From: Amycolatopsis cihanbeyliensis
GTDB taxonomy: Bacteria > Actinomycetota > Actinomycetes > Mycobacteriales > Pseudonocardiaceae
Reading direction: 5' to 3'
NCBI RefSeq assembly: GCF_006715045.1
Contig: NZ_VFML01000001.1
Location: forward strand, 4,370,501-4,434,500
DNA: 64,000 nucleotides
The notes under the pieces are model-generated. The model was not told the origin of the DNA, did not search any database, and worked only from the letters and a program-made list of their open reading frames with translations. Below, in pieces: positions 18,100 through 26,646 of this stretch. Within the stretch, counting starts at the first letter, position 1. The number at the start of each line of letters is the position of its first letter. A program made the position numbers and the translations under genes.

Positions 18100-19118
18100 G
18101 GGATCTGGTTGCCCCGCTGGTCAAGTTGACCGTGTTCGCCGCGGTCACCCTGCTCAGTACCGGTTTGCTTGCGATGTCGATCGCGAACACCGACTTCCGG
18201 TCATCGCACGCCTACTCCGCGCGGTTCACCGACGTCACCTCGCTCGTGGAAGGGGACGACGTGCGCGTGGGCGGGGTGCGGGTCGGCGAGGTGGAACGCA
18301 TCGAGCTGATCGACCGGCGGCTGGCCAGGGTGGAGTTCTCGGTGGACGCCGAGCGCGTCCTGCCCGCCTCGGTGACGGCGGGCCTGAAGTACCGCAACAT
18401 GCTCGGGCAGCGTTACATCGCGCTGGAGCGGGGGGCGGGTGAGCTGGACGGGACACTCCCGCCGGGTGGGGAGATCCCGCTGGAGCGCACCAGCCCCGCG
18501 CTGGATCTGACCCTGCTGTTCAACGGTTTCCGCCCGCTGTTCCAGGCACTGTCCCCGCAGGACGTGAACAAGCTGTCCTACGAGCTGATCCAGGTGTTCC
18601 AGGGCGAGGGCAGCACGGTGGACAGCCTGCTGCGGCACACCGCCTCGCTGACCTCCACCATCGCGGGCAAGGACGAGGTGATCGGCGAGGTGATCGGCAA
18701 CCTGAACCAGGTGCTGGACACGGTGAACGCCCGCGGCGGGGAGCTGTCCTCCCTGCTGGACACCGTGCAACGGTTCGTTTCCGGGCTGGCCGCGGACCGT
18801 GAGCCGGTCGGTGCGGCGATCACCTCGCTCGGCGACCTCGCCGACTCCACCGCCGGGCTGCTCGCGGACGGTCGCCCCGCGCTCCGGTCGAGCATCACCG
18901 AGCTCGGCAGGCTGTCCAAGAACCTCGCCGACAACGAGGAGATCGTCGATGCCGCGTTGCGGAACCTCCCGGTGAAGATGGAGTCGGTGACGAGAATGTC
19001 CTCCTACGGCTCGTGGATGAACTTCTTCCTGTGCGAGGCGACCACCTCGCCGGCAGCGGCGAACTCGCCGCTGCCACTGGCCGGAATCCCGCGCACCGAG
19101 CCGAGGTGCTACCGATGA
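18096..19118 (+). CDS. mceB: Mce protein B
   Basis: A 340-residue protein with an N-terminal membrane helix (LVKLTVFAAVTLLSTGLLAM), the MCE domain (YSARFTDVTSLVEGDDVRVGGVRVG) and a helical tail. The short C-terminal region has a single Cys (NFFLCEA) and ends GIPRTEPRCYR. It is coupled to its neighbours by ATGA overlaps. It forms part of the Mce hetero-oligomer with MceA and MceC-F. Confidence 0.93.
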   Translation: MRDLVAPLVKLTVFAAVTLLSTGLLAMSIANTDFRSSHAYSARFTDVTSLVEGDDVRVGGVRVGEVERIELIDRRLARVEFSVDAERVLPASVTAGLKYRNMLGQRYIALERGAGELDGTLPPGGEIPLERTSPALDLTLLFNGFRPLFQALSPQDVNKLSYELIQVFQGEGSTVDSLLRHTASLTSTIAGKDEVIGEVIGNLNQVLDTVNARGGELSSLLDTVQRFVSGLAADREPVGAAITSLGDLADSTAGLLADGRPALRSSITELGRLSKNLADNEEIVDAALRNLPVKMESVTRMSSYGSWMNFFLCEATTSPAAANSPLPLAGIPRTEPRCYR

Positions 19119-20119
19119 AGAGCTTCCAGGAACGGAACCAGGCCACCATCGGCGTGCTGAGCATCGTGCTGCTCAGCCTGATCGCGCTGGTCACCTTCTA
19201 CTCCGAGGACCTGCCGATCATCGGCGGCGGCACCACCTACACCGCGCACTTCAGGGAGGCGGCGGGCCTCACCGCGAGTACCGAGGTCCGGGCCGCCGGG
19301 GTGAAGGTCGGCACGGTCACCGAGGTGGAACTGGAGGGCGACCACGTGAAGGTCGCCTTCCGGGTGGACGATGCCTGGGTCGGCGACCGCACCACGGCCG
19401 AGATCGGGATCAAGACCCTGCTGGGGTCGAAGTACCTCGCGATCGACCCGCAGGGCAGCGCGCGGCAGGACCCGGACGAGCCCATCCCGCTGGAACGGAC
19501 CACCACCCCCTTCGACATCAACGAGGTCTTCGACCAGCTTTCCGCCACCGTCGGTGATATCGACACCGACCGGCTGGCGAAGTCGATGCGGGTGCTCACC
19601 GAGACCTTCGCGGACTCCCCGCCGCACGTGCGATCGGCGCTGGAGGGACTGTCCGCGCTTTCCGAGACGATCGCCTCCCGGGACGCCGAGCTTGCCAAGC
19701 TGCTGGAGAACACGCGCAAGGTCTCCCGCACCTTCGCCGACCGCAAGGACTCGGTGCGGCAACTGCTCTCCGACGGCAATCTGCTGCTGGCGGAGCTCCG
19801 CGCGCGCAAGGAGTCGATCAGCGAGCTGCTGTCCGGAACGCGCGAACTCTCCGCGCAGCTACGTGGGCTGGTCGCGGACAACTCCGCGCGGCTGCGCCCG
19901 GCGCTGGAGCAGCTGGACCGAGTGAACGCCGTACTGCAACGCAACCAGGACGAGCTGAACCGCAGCCTGGCGCTGGCCGGGCCGTACTACCGGCTGATCG
20001 GCAACACCATGGGGAACGGCCGGTGGATCGACACCTACCTGTGCGGGCTGATCGAGCCGCCGGAGGGTGAGCCCTGTGCCCCGCCGAAGGAGCCGTTCCC
20101 GCAAGGAGGACCGCGATGA
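19115..20119 (+). CDS. mceC: Mce protein C
   Basis: A 334-residue Mce subunit: membrane helix ATIGVLSIVLLSLIALVTF, MCE domain (YTAHFREAAGLTASTEVRAAGVKVG), then a long coiled region rich in Leu and charged residues. A Cys-containing tail follows (WIDTYLCGLIEPPEGEPC). ATGA overlaps on both sides show tight coupling. Confidence 0.93.
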   Translation: MKSFQERNQATIGVLSIVLLSLIALVTFYSEDLPIIGGGTTYTAHFREAAGLTASTEVRAAGVKVGTVTEVELEGDHVKVAFRVDDAWVGDRTTAEIGIKTLLGSKYLAIDPQGSARQDPDEPIPLERTTTPFDINEVFDQLSATVGDIDTDRLAKSMRVLTETFADSPPHVRSALEGLSALSETIASRDAELAKLLENTRKVSRTFADRKDSVRQLLSDGNLLLAELRARKESISELLSGTRELSAQLRGLVADNSARLRPALEQLDRVNAVLQRNQDELNRSLALAGPYYRLIGNTMGNGRWIDTYLCGLIEPPEGEPCAPPKEPFPQGGPR

Positions 20120-21174
20120 GCCCGGCCGGAACGCGCAAGGGCCTGCGTGCGGGCATCACCCTGACCGTGCTCGCCGTGCTGCTGGCCGCGGCGACCGTGC
20201 TGATCATCAGCCCGGGCGGGCAGCAGCGCTTCACCGCGTACTTCACCGCGGCGGTGGGCCTCTACCCCGGCTCGACCGTGCGGGTGCTGGGCATCCCGGT
20301 GGGCACGGTGGAGGAGGTGATCCCGGAGGGGCAGCAGGTCCGGGTGGAACTCGCGGTGGACTCGGACGTGGCCATCCCGGAGGGTGCCTCGGCCGCGGTG
20401 GTGGCGCCGAGCCTGGTCAGCGACCGGTACGTGCAGTTCGTTCCGGTGTACACGCAGGGCCCGAAACTGGACTCGGGCGCGGTGATCCCGGCCGAGCGCA
20501 CGGTCACCCCGGCGGAGCTGGACGAGCTGTTCGCCAGCCTGGACGAGCTGGCCGGTGCACTCGGCCCGGATGGGGCGAACTCCGAGGGCGCGCTGTCGGA
20601 CCTGCTGGACACGCTCGCGGAGAACGCGGCGGGCAACGGGAAGCTGGTCAACGACACCATCGGCAAGCTCGCCGCGGCCAACCGGACACTCGCCGGCACC
20701 CGGGACGAGCTGTTCGGCACGGTGTCCGGGCTGCAGGAGTTCACCAGCATGTTGGCCGGTAACGACGACCAGGTGGTCGAGTTCGCCGGGCAGCTGGCCG
20801 ATATCTCCGCCTTCCTCAGCGGCGAACGCACCGAGCTCGGCGCCGCGGTGGGCGAGCTCGCCACGGCGCTGGAGTCGGTTCGCGGGTTCATCAAGGACAA
20901 CCGGGGGCAGATTAAATCCAATGTAGACAAACTGGTGGAGATCACTCAGGTACTGGTCGACCAGCGGGACTCGCTGGCCGAGGCGCTGGATACCGCGCCG
21001 AACGCGGTGGAGAACTTCTACCAGGGCTACAACCCGCAGCGGCGGACCCTGGATTCGCGGACCCTGCTGCTGGAGTGGTGGCCGCAGTCCCAGCGGGAGT
21101 CCGGTGCGCCGGAGGGCGCGCCGGCCCTGCCGCTGCCCCCGGTCGGGCCCGCCTACAGCACGGGAGGGTCCTGA
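20116..21174 (+). CDS. mceD: Mce protein D
   Basis: A 352-residue Mce subunit: N-terminal membrane helix (AGITLTVLAVLLAAATVLI), MCE domain (FTAYFTAAVGLYPGSTVRVLGIPVG), helical region to about residue 300, and a Pro-rich C-terminus. It is followed by a 167-bp gap, the only break in the otherwise overlapping mce run. Confidence 0.93.
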   Translation: MSPAGTRKGLRAGITLTVLAVLLAAATVLIISPGGQQRFTAYFTAAVGLYPGSTVRVLGIPVGTVEEVIPEGQQVRVELAVDSDVAIPEGASAAVVAPSLVSDRYVQFVPVYTQGPKLDSGAVIPAERTVTPAELDELFASLDELAGALGPDGANSEGALSDLLDTLAENAAGNGKLVNDTIGKLAAANRTLAGTRDELFGTVSGLQEFTSMLAGNDDQVVEFAGQLADISAFLSGERTELGAAVGELATALESVRGFIKDNRGQIKSNVDKLVEITQVLVDQRDSLAEALDTAPNAVENFYQGYNPQRRTLDSRTLLLEWWPQSQRESGAPEGAPALPLPPVGPAYSTGGS

Positions 21175-21341
21175 GAGATGGCCCTTGGACAGGAGCTGGC
21201 CGCTCGAGGCGACCGGAAGAACGCGCGCGGCGACGGCCCACGAACGGGGAGGCCGGGCGCACCACCCGCGGAGGTGACATTCGTGAATGAAGTCCGAGCC
21301 CGGCCGAGCCGGTCGTGCCGCGCGTTCAGGAACAAGCACTG

Positions 21342-22412
21342 ATGCGTGGCCGGGTGCTCGCAGTGGCCGTGCTGGCCGCGTTCTCACTTTCCGGCTGCGG
21401 CGCCGGAGGGTTCAACGGGATCTACGCGCTGCCGCTACCCGGCGGGGCCGACCTCGGCGAGCAGCCGTACCAGGTGACCATCGAGTTCGCCAACGTGCTC
21501 GACCTCGTACCGCAGGCCGGGGTCAAGGTGAACGACGTCCCGGTCGGCAGGGTGGACCGGATCGAGGTCGCGCCGCGGGACTGGACGGCGCGGGTGACCG
21601 TGTCGGTGAACGGGTCGGTCGAGCTGCCCGCCAACGCCCGCGCGAGTGTGCGGCAGTCCAGCCTGCTCGGGGAGAAGTTCGTCGAGCTGAGCGAGCCCGC
21701 CGGCGGCGGGACCGGGAAGCTCACCGATGGCGCGCTGATCCCGCTGGAACGCAGCAATCGCAACGCCGAGGTCGAGGAGGTCTTCGGCGCGCTCTCCCTG
21801 CTGCTCAACGGGGGCGGCGTCGGGCAGATGCAGCAGATCACCAGCGAGCTGAACAACGCGCTGGACGGCAACGAGGCCGGTATCCGTGCCTTGCTGTCCA
21901 ATATGGATACGTTCGTGGGTCAGCTGGACACGCACCGGCACGAGATCACCAGGGCGCTGGAGGGGGTCAACCGGCTCTCGGCGACCCTTGCCGGGCAGCG
22001 CGAGCGGATCGACGAGGTGTTGCGCGACCTGGAACCCGGGGTGGAGATCCTGGCGCGGCAACGTGAGTCGCTGGTGACCATGTTGCGCTCGCTGGACGCG
22101 CTGTCCGAGGTCGCGGTGGACACGATCGACGAGGCGGGCGCGGACATGGTGGCCGACCTCGAGCGGCTGGCACCCATCCTGCGCAACCTCGCCGATGCCG
22201 GCAAGGACCTGCCCGAGGCCTTCGAGATGTTGCTGACCTTCCCGTTCCCGGACTCGGCGATGGAGATGTTCCAGGGCGACTACGGGAACGTGTTCGTCGA
22301 CCTCGACGCCGCGGTACCCGCCGGTGAACCCACCGAGCCCGGCGAGCCAGGGGGTCCGGTCGTTCCGCTCCGTCCGATGGATTCACCCGCGTTGCCAGGG
22401 GGCGAGAAATGA
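21342..22412 (+). CDS. mceE: Mce protein E, lipoprotein
   Basis: A 356-residue Mce lipoprotein. The signal peptide ends in the lipobox LSGC, so the protein should be lipid-anchored outside the membrane, as expected for the E position of mce operons. The MCE domain is QVTIEFANVLDLVPQAGVKVNDVPVG, followed by a long helical part and an acidic Pro/Gly-rich tail. ATG 21342 is preferred over an in-frame start 27 bp upstream because the lipobox is then about 20 residues in; the ribosome site is weak. Confidence 0.92.
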   Translation: MRGRVLAVAVLAAFSLSGCGAGGFNGIYALPLPGGADLGEQPYQVTIEFANVLDLVPQAGVKVNDVPVGRVDRIEVAPRDWTARVTVSVNGSVELPANARASVRQSSLLGEKFVELSEPAGGGTGKLTDGALIPLERSNRNAEVEEVFGALSLLLNGGGVGQMQQITSELNNALDGNEAGIRALLSNMDTFVGQLDTHRHEITRALEGVNRLSATLAGQRERIDEVLRDLEPGVEILARQRESLVTMLRSLDALSEVAVDTIDEAGADMVADLERLAPILRNLADAGKDLPEAFEMLLTFPFPDSAMEMFQGDYGNVFVDLDAAVPAGEPTEPGEPGGPVVPLRPMDSPALPGGEK

Positions 22413-23584
22413 TCACCCGCAAGGTACAGCTCCAGGTCGTCGTGTTCGTGCTGGTGGCGCTGGTCGGTGTGAGCTACGTCGGGTACAGCTATGCCGGGCT
22501 GGACCGGATGTTCGGCGGCAGCGGGATGGTGGTGCAGGTGCGGCTGGCCTCCTCGGGCGGGCTGTTCACCAACGGTGAGGTCACCTACCGCGGGGTGCAG
22601 GTCGGGCGGGTCGGCCCGATGCGGCTTGCCGACGAGGGGATCGAGGCCGACCTGTACATCGAGGACTCGGCCCCACCCATCCCGGCGGATACCGAGGCCG
22701 TGGTGACCAACCGCTCCGCCGTGGGAGAGCAGTACCTCGACCTGCGCCCGCGGTCGGCGGAAGGGCCGTTCCTCACCGAGGGCTCGGTGATCGAGCAGGA
22801 CCGGACCAGCCTCCCGCTACCGGTCGAACAAGTGATGTCCACGTTGGACAACATGGTCGCCTCGGTGCCGCTGGAATCGCTGCGTACCGTCGTGCGCGAG
22901 GCGGGGGAAGCCTTCCAGGGCACCGGGCCCGACCTCGGTCGGCTGCTGGACAGCGCGGACGCGTTCACCCGCACGGCCGTGGAACACCTGCCGCAGACCA
23001 GCAGGCTGATCACTGACGCGCGCACGGTGCTGAACACGCAGGTGGAGCAGTCGCCCGCGATCGACTCGTTCAGCCGGGACCTGCGGTTGCTCGCCGACCA
23101 GTTCAAGCGCTCCGACGGCGACCTGCGCAGGCTGATCGGCGCCACCCCGCCGGTCGCCGAGGAGACCAGCGCGCTACTGGCCGAGTCCGGGCGGGGTCTC
23201 GGGCTGGTGCTGGCGAACCTGCTGACCCCCTCGATGATCTTCGAGACCAGGACCGACGCCACCGAGCAACTGCTGGTCTACTACCCGCTCGCGCTCGACG
23301 CGACCGGCGAGGTGGTCGGTGCGGACGGGGAGGCCCGGTTCGCCTCCGTGCTGCGCTTCTTCGAACCCGAGCCGTGTATCCGGGGGTACGAGGACACGGT
23401 GTACCGGCCGGGCACCGACACCTCGCCCGCGCCGGAGGTGAACACGCAGGCGCGCTGCACCCTGCCGTACGGGCATCCGAGCTCGGTCCGGGGTTCGCAG
23501 CGCGCACCGAAAGGAGCACCCGCGCCCGATCCGGGCAGCCTGAGCCAGCTGCTCGGGGTTGATCTGCTGCGAGGTGGACGGTGA
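22409..23584 (+). CDS. mceF: Mce protein F
   Basis: A 391-residue Mce subunit. A membrane helix (LQVVVFVLVALVGVSYVGY) is followed by an MCE domain with the F-type pattern VRLASSGGLFTNGEVTYRGVQVGRVG and a helical region. A Cys-containing C-terminal segment (FEPEPCIRGY, QARCTLPYG) follows. It overlaps mceE and the next gene by 4 bp each. Confidence 0.93.
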   Translation: MITRKVQLQVVVFVLVALVGVSYVGYSYAGLDRMFGGSGMVVQVRLASSGGLFTNGEVTYRGVQVGRVGPMRLADEGIEADLYIEDSAPPIPADTEAVVTNRSAVGEQYLDLRPRSAEGPFLTEGSVIEQDRTSLPLPVEQVMSTLDNMVASVPLESLRTVVREAGEAFQGTGPDLGRLLDSADAFTRTAVEHLPQTSRLITDARTVLNTQVEQSPAIDSFSRDLRLLADQFKRSDGDLRRLIGATPPVAEETSALLAESGRGLGLVLANLLTPSMIFETRTDATEQLLVYYPLALDATGEVVGADGEARFASVLRFFEPEPCIRGYEDTVYRPGTDTSPAPEVNTQARCTLPYGHPSSVRGSQRAPKGAPAPDPGSLSQLLGVDLLRGGR

Positions 23585-24165
23585 CCAGTACCGCCGAACC
23601 GACGGAAACCACCGATGCCGAGGTGCCGGGGGAGGAACGCGAACCGGTCCGCACCCGGCGGCGACCGCGGCCGGGCACCATTCTCGCGTTGGTGCTGGTG
23701 GTCGCCTCGCTCGGCTACGCGGGGTGGTTCGGGGTCTCCTGGTGGCGGGCCGCCGAGCAAGCCGGTGGCTACGCGCAGGCACGAGACGAGGTGTTGCGGG
23801 TCGGCGAGCAGGGTGTCACCAACCTCACCACCATGGACCACACCCGGTTCGAGGAGGGTATGAGCCGGTGGCGCGACTCGGCGACCGGTGCGTTGCGGGA
23901 CAGCCTGGTACAGGACGCCCAGCGGACCAGGGAACGGATCACCGGCGCGAAGACCTCCACCCGCGGGAAGGTGGTGGACGCCGCGGTCACCGAGTTGGAC
24001 CAGCGGGCGGGCGCCGCCACGGTGATCGCCGCCGCGGAGATCACCGTGACCAGGGAGGGCGCCGAGCCCGCGGTGCGGCGTAACCGGTTCCGGGTCGAGC
24101 TGAGCCGCACCGACGACGGCTGGAAGTTGAGTGCGCTGAGCGCGGTCGGCGTGGGTGGCGAGTGA
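23581..24165 (+). CDS. Mce-associated membrane protein 1
   Basis: A 194-residue protein with a cytoplasmic Glu/Arg-rich N-terminus, one membrane helix (TILALVLVVASLGYAGWFGV) and an external domain. The external domain has the Mas-type pattern ARDEVLRVGEQGVTNLTTMD and a C-terminal DGWKLSAL strand, a fold resembling NTF2-like or VirB8-like proteins. Start GTG 23581 overlaps the mceF stop. Mce-associated proteins stabilise Mce complexes in mycobacteria; that role is inferred here. Confidence 0.85.
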   Translation: MTSTAEPTETTDAEVPGEEREPVRTRRRPRPGTILALVLVVASLGYAGWFGVSWWRAAEQAGGYAQARDEVLRVGEQGVTNLTTMDHTRFEEGMSRWRDSATGALRDSLVQDAQRTRERITGAKTSTRGKVVDAAVTELDQRAGAATVIAAAEITVTREGAEPAVRRNRFRVELSRTDDGWKLSALSAVGVGGE

Positions 24166-24174
24166 GGAGTGTCG

Positions 24175-24720
24175 ATGTCGAGACTACGGCGATTGCGGCG
24201 ATGGCGACCATGGCGGCGTAGACCCGGTACGCCGGTGTTGCTGGTGCTGGCCGCGGCGGTGCTGGTGGGGCTCGGGTCCTGGTTCCTCGTCGAGGCGCGG
24301 TCCGTGGCCTCCGGCGGCGCGGGCGGCAACGCCGCCCTGGTGGACACCGGCCTGACCACCGAGGTGAGCGGGCAGGTCGGCGAGGCGTTGGAGCGGATCT
24401 TCTCCTACTCCTATGACGATATGGCGGCCACCGAGCGGGCGGCGCAGGACGTGCTCGCGGGTTCCGCCGTTGAGGACTACGACCTGCTGTTCGGGCAGGT
24501 TCGGGCGAAGGCGCCCGAGCAGAAGCTGGTGCTGTCCACCACGGTTTCGGTCAGCGGGGTGCGGACCCTCGACTCCTCCCGTGCGCACCTGCTGGCGTTC
24601 CTCGACCAGACGGCCACCAGGGTGGACACCGGCAAGAGCAGCGCCACCGGGGCGGCGCTGAGCGTGGACGCCGAGCGCGTGGACGGCCGCTGGAGGATCA
24701 CCGAGCTGGTGCCCCGCTGA
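24175..24720 (+). CDS. Mce-associated membrane protein 2
   Basis: A 181-residue single-pass protein with a strongly basic N-terminus, a helix (PVLLVLAAAVLVGLGSWFLV) and an external domain ending DGRWRITELVPR, related in layout to the preceding gene. ATG 24175 is chosen because GAGGAG (24163-24168) is 6 nt away; the GTG at 24169 would have no spacing. It is the last gene of the mce transcript and is followed by a strong hairpin. Confidence 0.85.
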   Translation: MSRLRRLRRWRPWRRRPGTPVLLVLAAAVLVGLGSWFLVEARSVASGGAGGNAALVDTGLTTEVSGQVGEALERIFSYSYDDMAATERAAQDVLAGSAVEDYDLLFGQVRAKAPEQKLVLSTTVSVSGVRTLDSSRAHLLAFLDQTATRVDTGKSSATGAALSVDAERVDGRWRITELVPR

Positions 24721-24721
24721 G

Positions 24722-24748
24722 GCCGGGGCGCGCCGGGCGCGCCCCGGC
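24722..24748. terminator. Hairpin between convergent genes at the mce operon end
   Basis: Perfect 12-bp GC stem (24722-24733 with 24737-24748) and a 3-nt loop, placed between the last mce gene and the convergent secreted-protein gene. There is no T-run, as is usual in such GC-rich genomes. It could serve both directions. Confidence 0.7.
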
Positions 24749-24754
24749 GGCCGG

Positions 24755-25399
24755 TCAGTTGGCCCAAGCGAGGGTGAGTTTCAGGTCGTTGTCCGGGCCG
24801 GCGATCAGGGCGTCCAGCGCGAGGTCGGCGACCCACGGGATGACGGTGAGTACCTTGCAACCACTGAACTTCGGGATGGTGAACGTGCTGAGCAGGTCGC
24901 CGCCGACCAGCGGGTTGAAGCCGGGGGCGGAGGTCAGGGAAACCGTGGCCGGGGTCTTCGTCCGGCAGTTGTCCCCGATGAACGCGGGCACTCCCGCAAT
25001 CTTCACATTGCTCAGTTTCAGGGTGACTTCCGCCTCCGCCGTCACGGATCCGCCATCAATTGTTCCGGTGGTCTGGCCTTGCGGGATCAAATCGAGGTCG
25101 GCGCTCACCGGAACGAAACCGAATACGGTGAACTCGCCGTGCGCCGTCTCCATGTCGAGGTCGGCGACGAATTCACCGGACACCACGTCGATGTGTGCGG
25201 ACAGGCTGCCATGGCCCAGCTCGACGGTGGAATCGAGTTTCTCCACCTGCGCCGTGCCACCGGTGACATCGTAGTTGAAGACGACCGGCGCGGCGGCGGC
25301 CGTTCCGGCACTCAGCAGGCCACTGACCAGTACCGCGGCCCCGCAGGTCGCCGCGAGCCGGTGCCAGGGTCTTGATCTCTTGCGTGAACCATTCAGCAT
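24755..25399 (-). CDS. Secreted protein related to the C-terminal domain of the 12736 gene
   Basis: A 214-residue exported protein with a signal peptide (LAATCGAAVLVSGLLSAGTAAAA). The mature part resembles the last 220 residues of the protein at 12736-14181, with shared features IGDNCRTKTPATVSLTSAP, a GGDLLS strand, FTIPKFSGC, and a final LIAGPDNDLKLTL. Two Cys are conserved in both. ATG 25399 is chosen because GGAG lies 6 nt upstream. It is convergent with the mce operon and is preceded by the 18-bp palindrome. Function is unknown; by context it may act in the envelope with the Mce system. Confidence 0.85.
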   Translation of the reverse strand: MLNGSRKRSRPWHRLAATCGAAVLVSGLLSAGTAAAAPVVFNYDVTGGTAQVEKLDSTVELGHGSLSAHIDVVSGEFVADLDMETAHGEFTVFGFVPVSADLDLIPQGQTTGTIDGGSVTAEAEVTLKLSNVKIAGVPAFIGDNCRTKTPATVSLTSAPGFNPLVGGDLLSTFTIPKFSGCKVLTVIPWVADLALDALIAGPDNDLKLTLAWAN

Positions 25400-25463
25400 G
25401 GAAATCTCCTGCATGACGAGCAGATACGAATACAACTTTGGTCACAGATGTTTCGCAGGGTAT

Positions 25464-25481
25464 ACCTACCAGCTGGTAGGT
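25464..25481. promoter_or_regulatory. Perfect 18-bp palindrome, operator candidate
   Basis: acctaccagctggtaggt, a perfect palindrome 65 bp upstream of the leftward secreted-protein gene and about 260 bp upstream of the rightward protease gene. It is nearly identical to the site at 10664-10681. The 343-bp gap around it (25400-25742) is AT-richer than average and contains no evident gene. Confidence 0.7.
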
Positions 25482-25742
25482 TACAGTTGTGTGTTGCCCG
25501 CCACAAGGCCATTTCGGGTATTGTTAATTTCTGGTTGTCGTGCCGGTTTATTTGTACTCCGCATGACTAGTTCCGCTATCGGGTTTTGTCGCCGGGGTGA
25601 GCACACCCCCCGCCCGGGGGATGTGGTGTGAACGTGCGTGCGATGGGAACGGGCACCGACTTTCGTCTGGTGACCGGGTGTCCCGGCTCGCTCACTCTTT
25701 CGGGGACGCCGGTGATCGTCGCCGGCGGGAAGGAGAGACCGG

Positions 25743-26549
25743 ATGCGCAAGCGTGCGCTCGCCGCGGCCCTGCTGGCCGGCTCAGCCATGACCCTTGGCC
25801 TGGTGGCCCCCGCCACCGCCGCCGAGCGGGACTCCGGGGTGCAGCCGTTCATCGTGGGCGGCGTGGACGCGACCGAGACCTACGGCTTCATGGCGGGTAT
25901 GCAGACCAGGGATGGTCGGCACAACTGCGGCGCCTCGCTGATCAGTGCTCAGTGGCTGGTGACCGCCGCGCACTGCGTGACCGATCCGTCCACCGACAGC
26001 GCCGTGGACCCCTCGCGGTGGCAGTACCGGATCGGTACCACCGACCGCACCAGCGGCGGTGAGGTCGCCGAGGTGGCCGAGTTCATCCCGCACGAGAACT
26101 GGTCCTGGAGCGGGCCGGGGCAGTACGACATCGCGCTGGCGCGGTTGGCCGCACCGGTGGCCGCGGAGCCGATCGAGATCGGCAGCTCTCCCGCGCCGGG
26201 TACCGAGGTCAGGGAACTCGGCTGGGGGCTGACCTGCCCCACCCGTGGCTGCGGGCAGGCGCCGGTCACGCTGCAGCAGCTGGACACCACGATCGCCGCC
26301 GACGGCCGCTGCGGCCGCGGGTTCGACCCGGACAGTGAGCTGTGCATGGACAACAAGGGCGGTGAAGGCAGCTCCTGCTACGGCGACTCCGGCGGTCCCG
26401 CCGTGGTCCGCGGCGGCGGCAGGTGGGTGCTGGTCGGCGCCACCAGCCGGGGGCAGACCGCGAGCTGCCCCGAGCTCCCCGGCATCTACACCGATGTGAC
26501 CTCCTACACCGGGTGGATCGCCGAGCGGACCGGCGGCCAGGTGAGCTGA
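25743..26549 (+). CDS. Secreted S1-family serine protease
   Basis: A 268-residue trypsin-fold protease. A signal peptide (MRKRALAAALLAGSAMTLGLV) and a short propeptide precede the IVGG mature N-terminus. The catalytic triad is seen in TAAHC (His), DIALARL (Asp) and GDSGGP (Ser). Six residues before the Ser is Ser rather than Asp (GSSCYGDSGG), which argues for chymotrypsin-like rather than trypsin-like specificity. Cys pairs around NCGAS/AAHC and SCYG fit conserved disulphides. Start ATG 25743 follows AAGGAGAG. It stands alone before a strong terminator hairpin. Confidence 0.93.
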   Translation: MRKRALAAALLAGSAMTLGLVAPATAAERDSGVQPFIVGGVDATETYGFMAGMQTRDGRHNCGASLISAQWLVTAAHCVTDPSTDSAVDPSRWQYRIGTTDRTSGGEVAEVAEFIPHENWSWSGPGQYDIALARLAAPVAAEPIEIGSSPAPGTEVRELGWGLTCPTRGCGQAPVTLQQLDTTIAADGRCGRGFDPDSELCMDNKGGEGSSCYGDSGGPAVVRGGGRWVLVGATSRGQTASCPELPGIYTDVTSYTGWIAERTGGQVS

Positions 26550-26557
26550 CCAGGCGC

Positions 26558-26593
26558 GACGCCCGCGGCGGTGGACTCACCGCCGCGGGCGTC
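26558..26593 (+). terminator. Terminator-like hairpin after the protease gene
   Basis: Perfect 16-bp stem (26558-26573 with 26578-26593) and a 4-nt loop, 9 bp after the protease stop. Confidence 0.75.
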
Positions 26594-26616
26594 GACGCGT
26601 TCGCCGAGTTGCCAAC

Positions 26617-26633
26617 ATACCCTCTAGGGGTAT
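26617..26633 (+). promoter_or_regulatory. CsoR-like copper-responsive operator candidate
   Basis: ataccctctaggggtat is an almost perfect dyad with the ATACCC/GGGTAT arms typical of CsoR-family operators. It lies just ahead of a metal-exporting ATPase gene, ending 13 bp before the chosen start. No csoR gene is in the window. Confidence 0.65.
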
Positions 26634-26646
26634 GGTAGGCGGCGTG

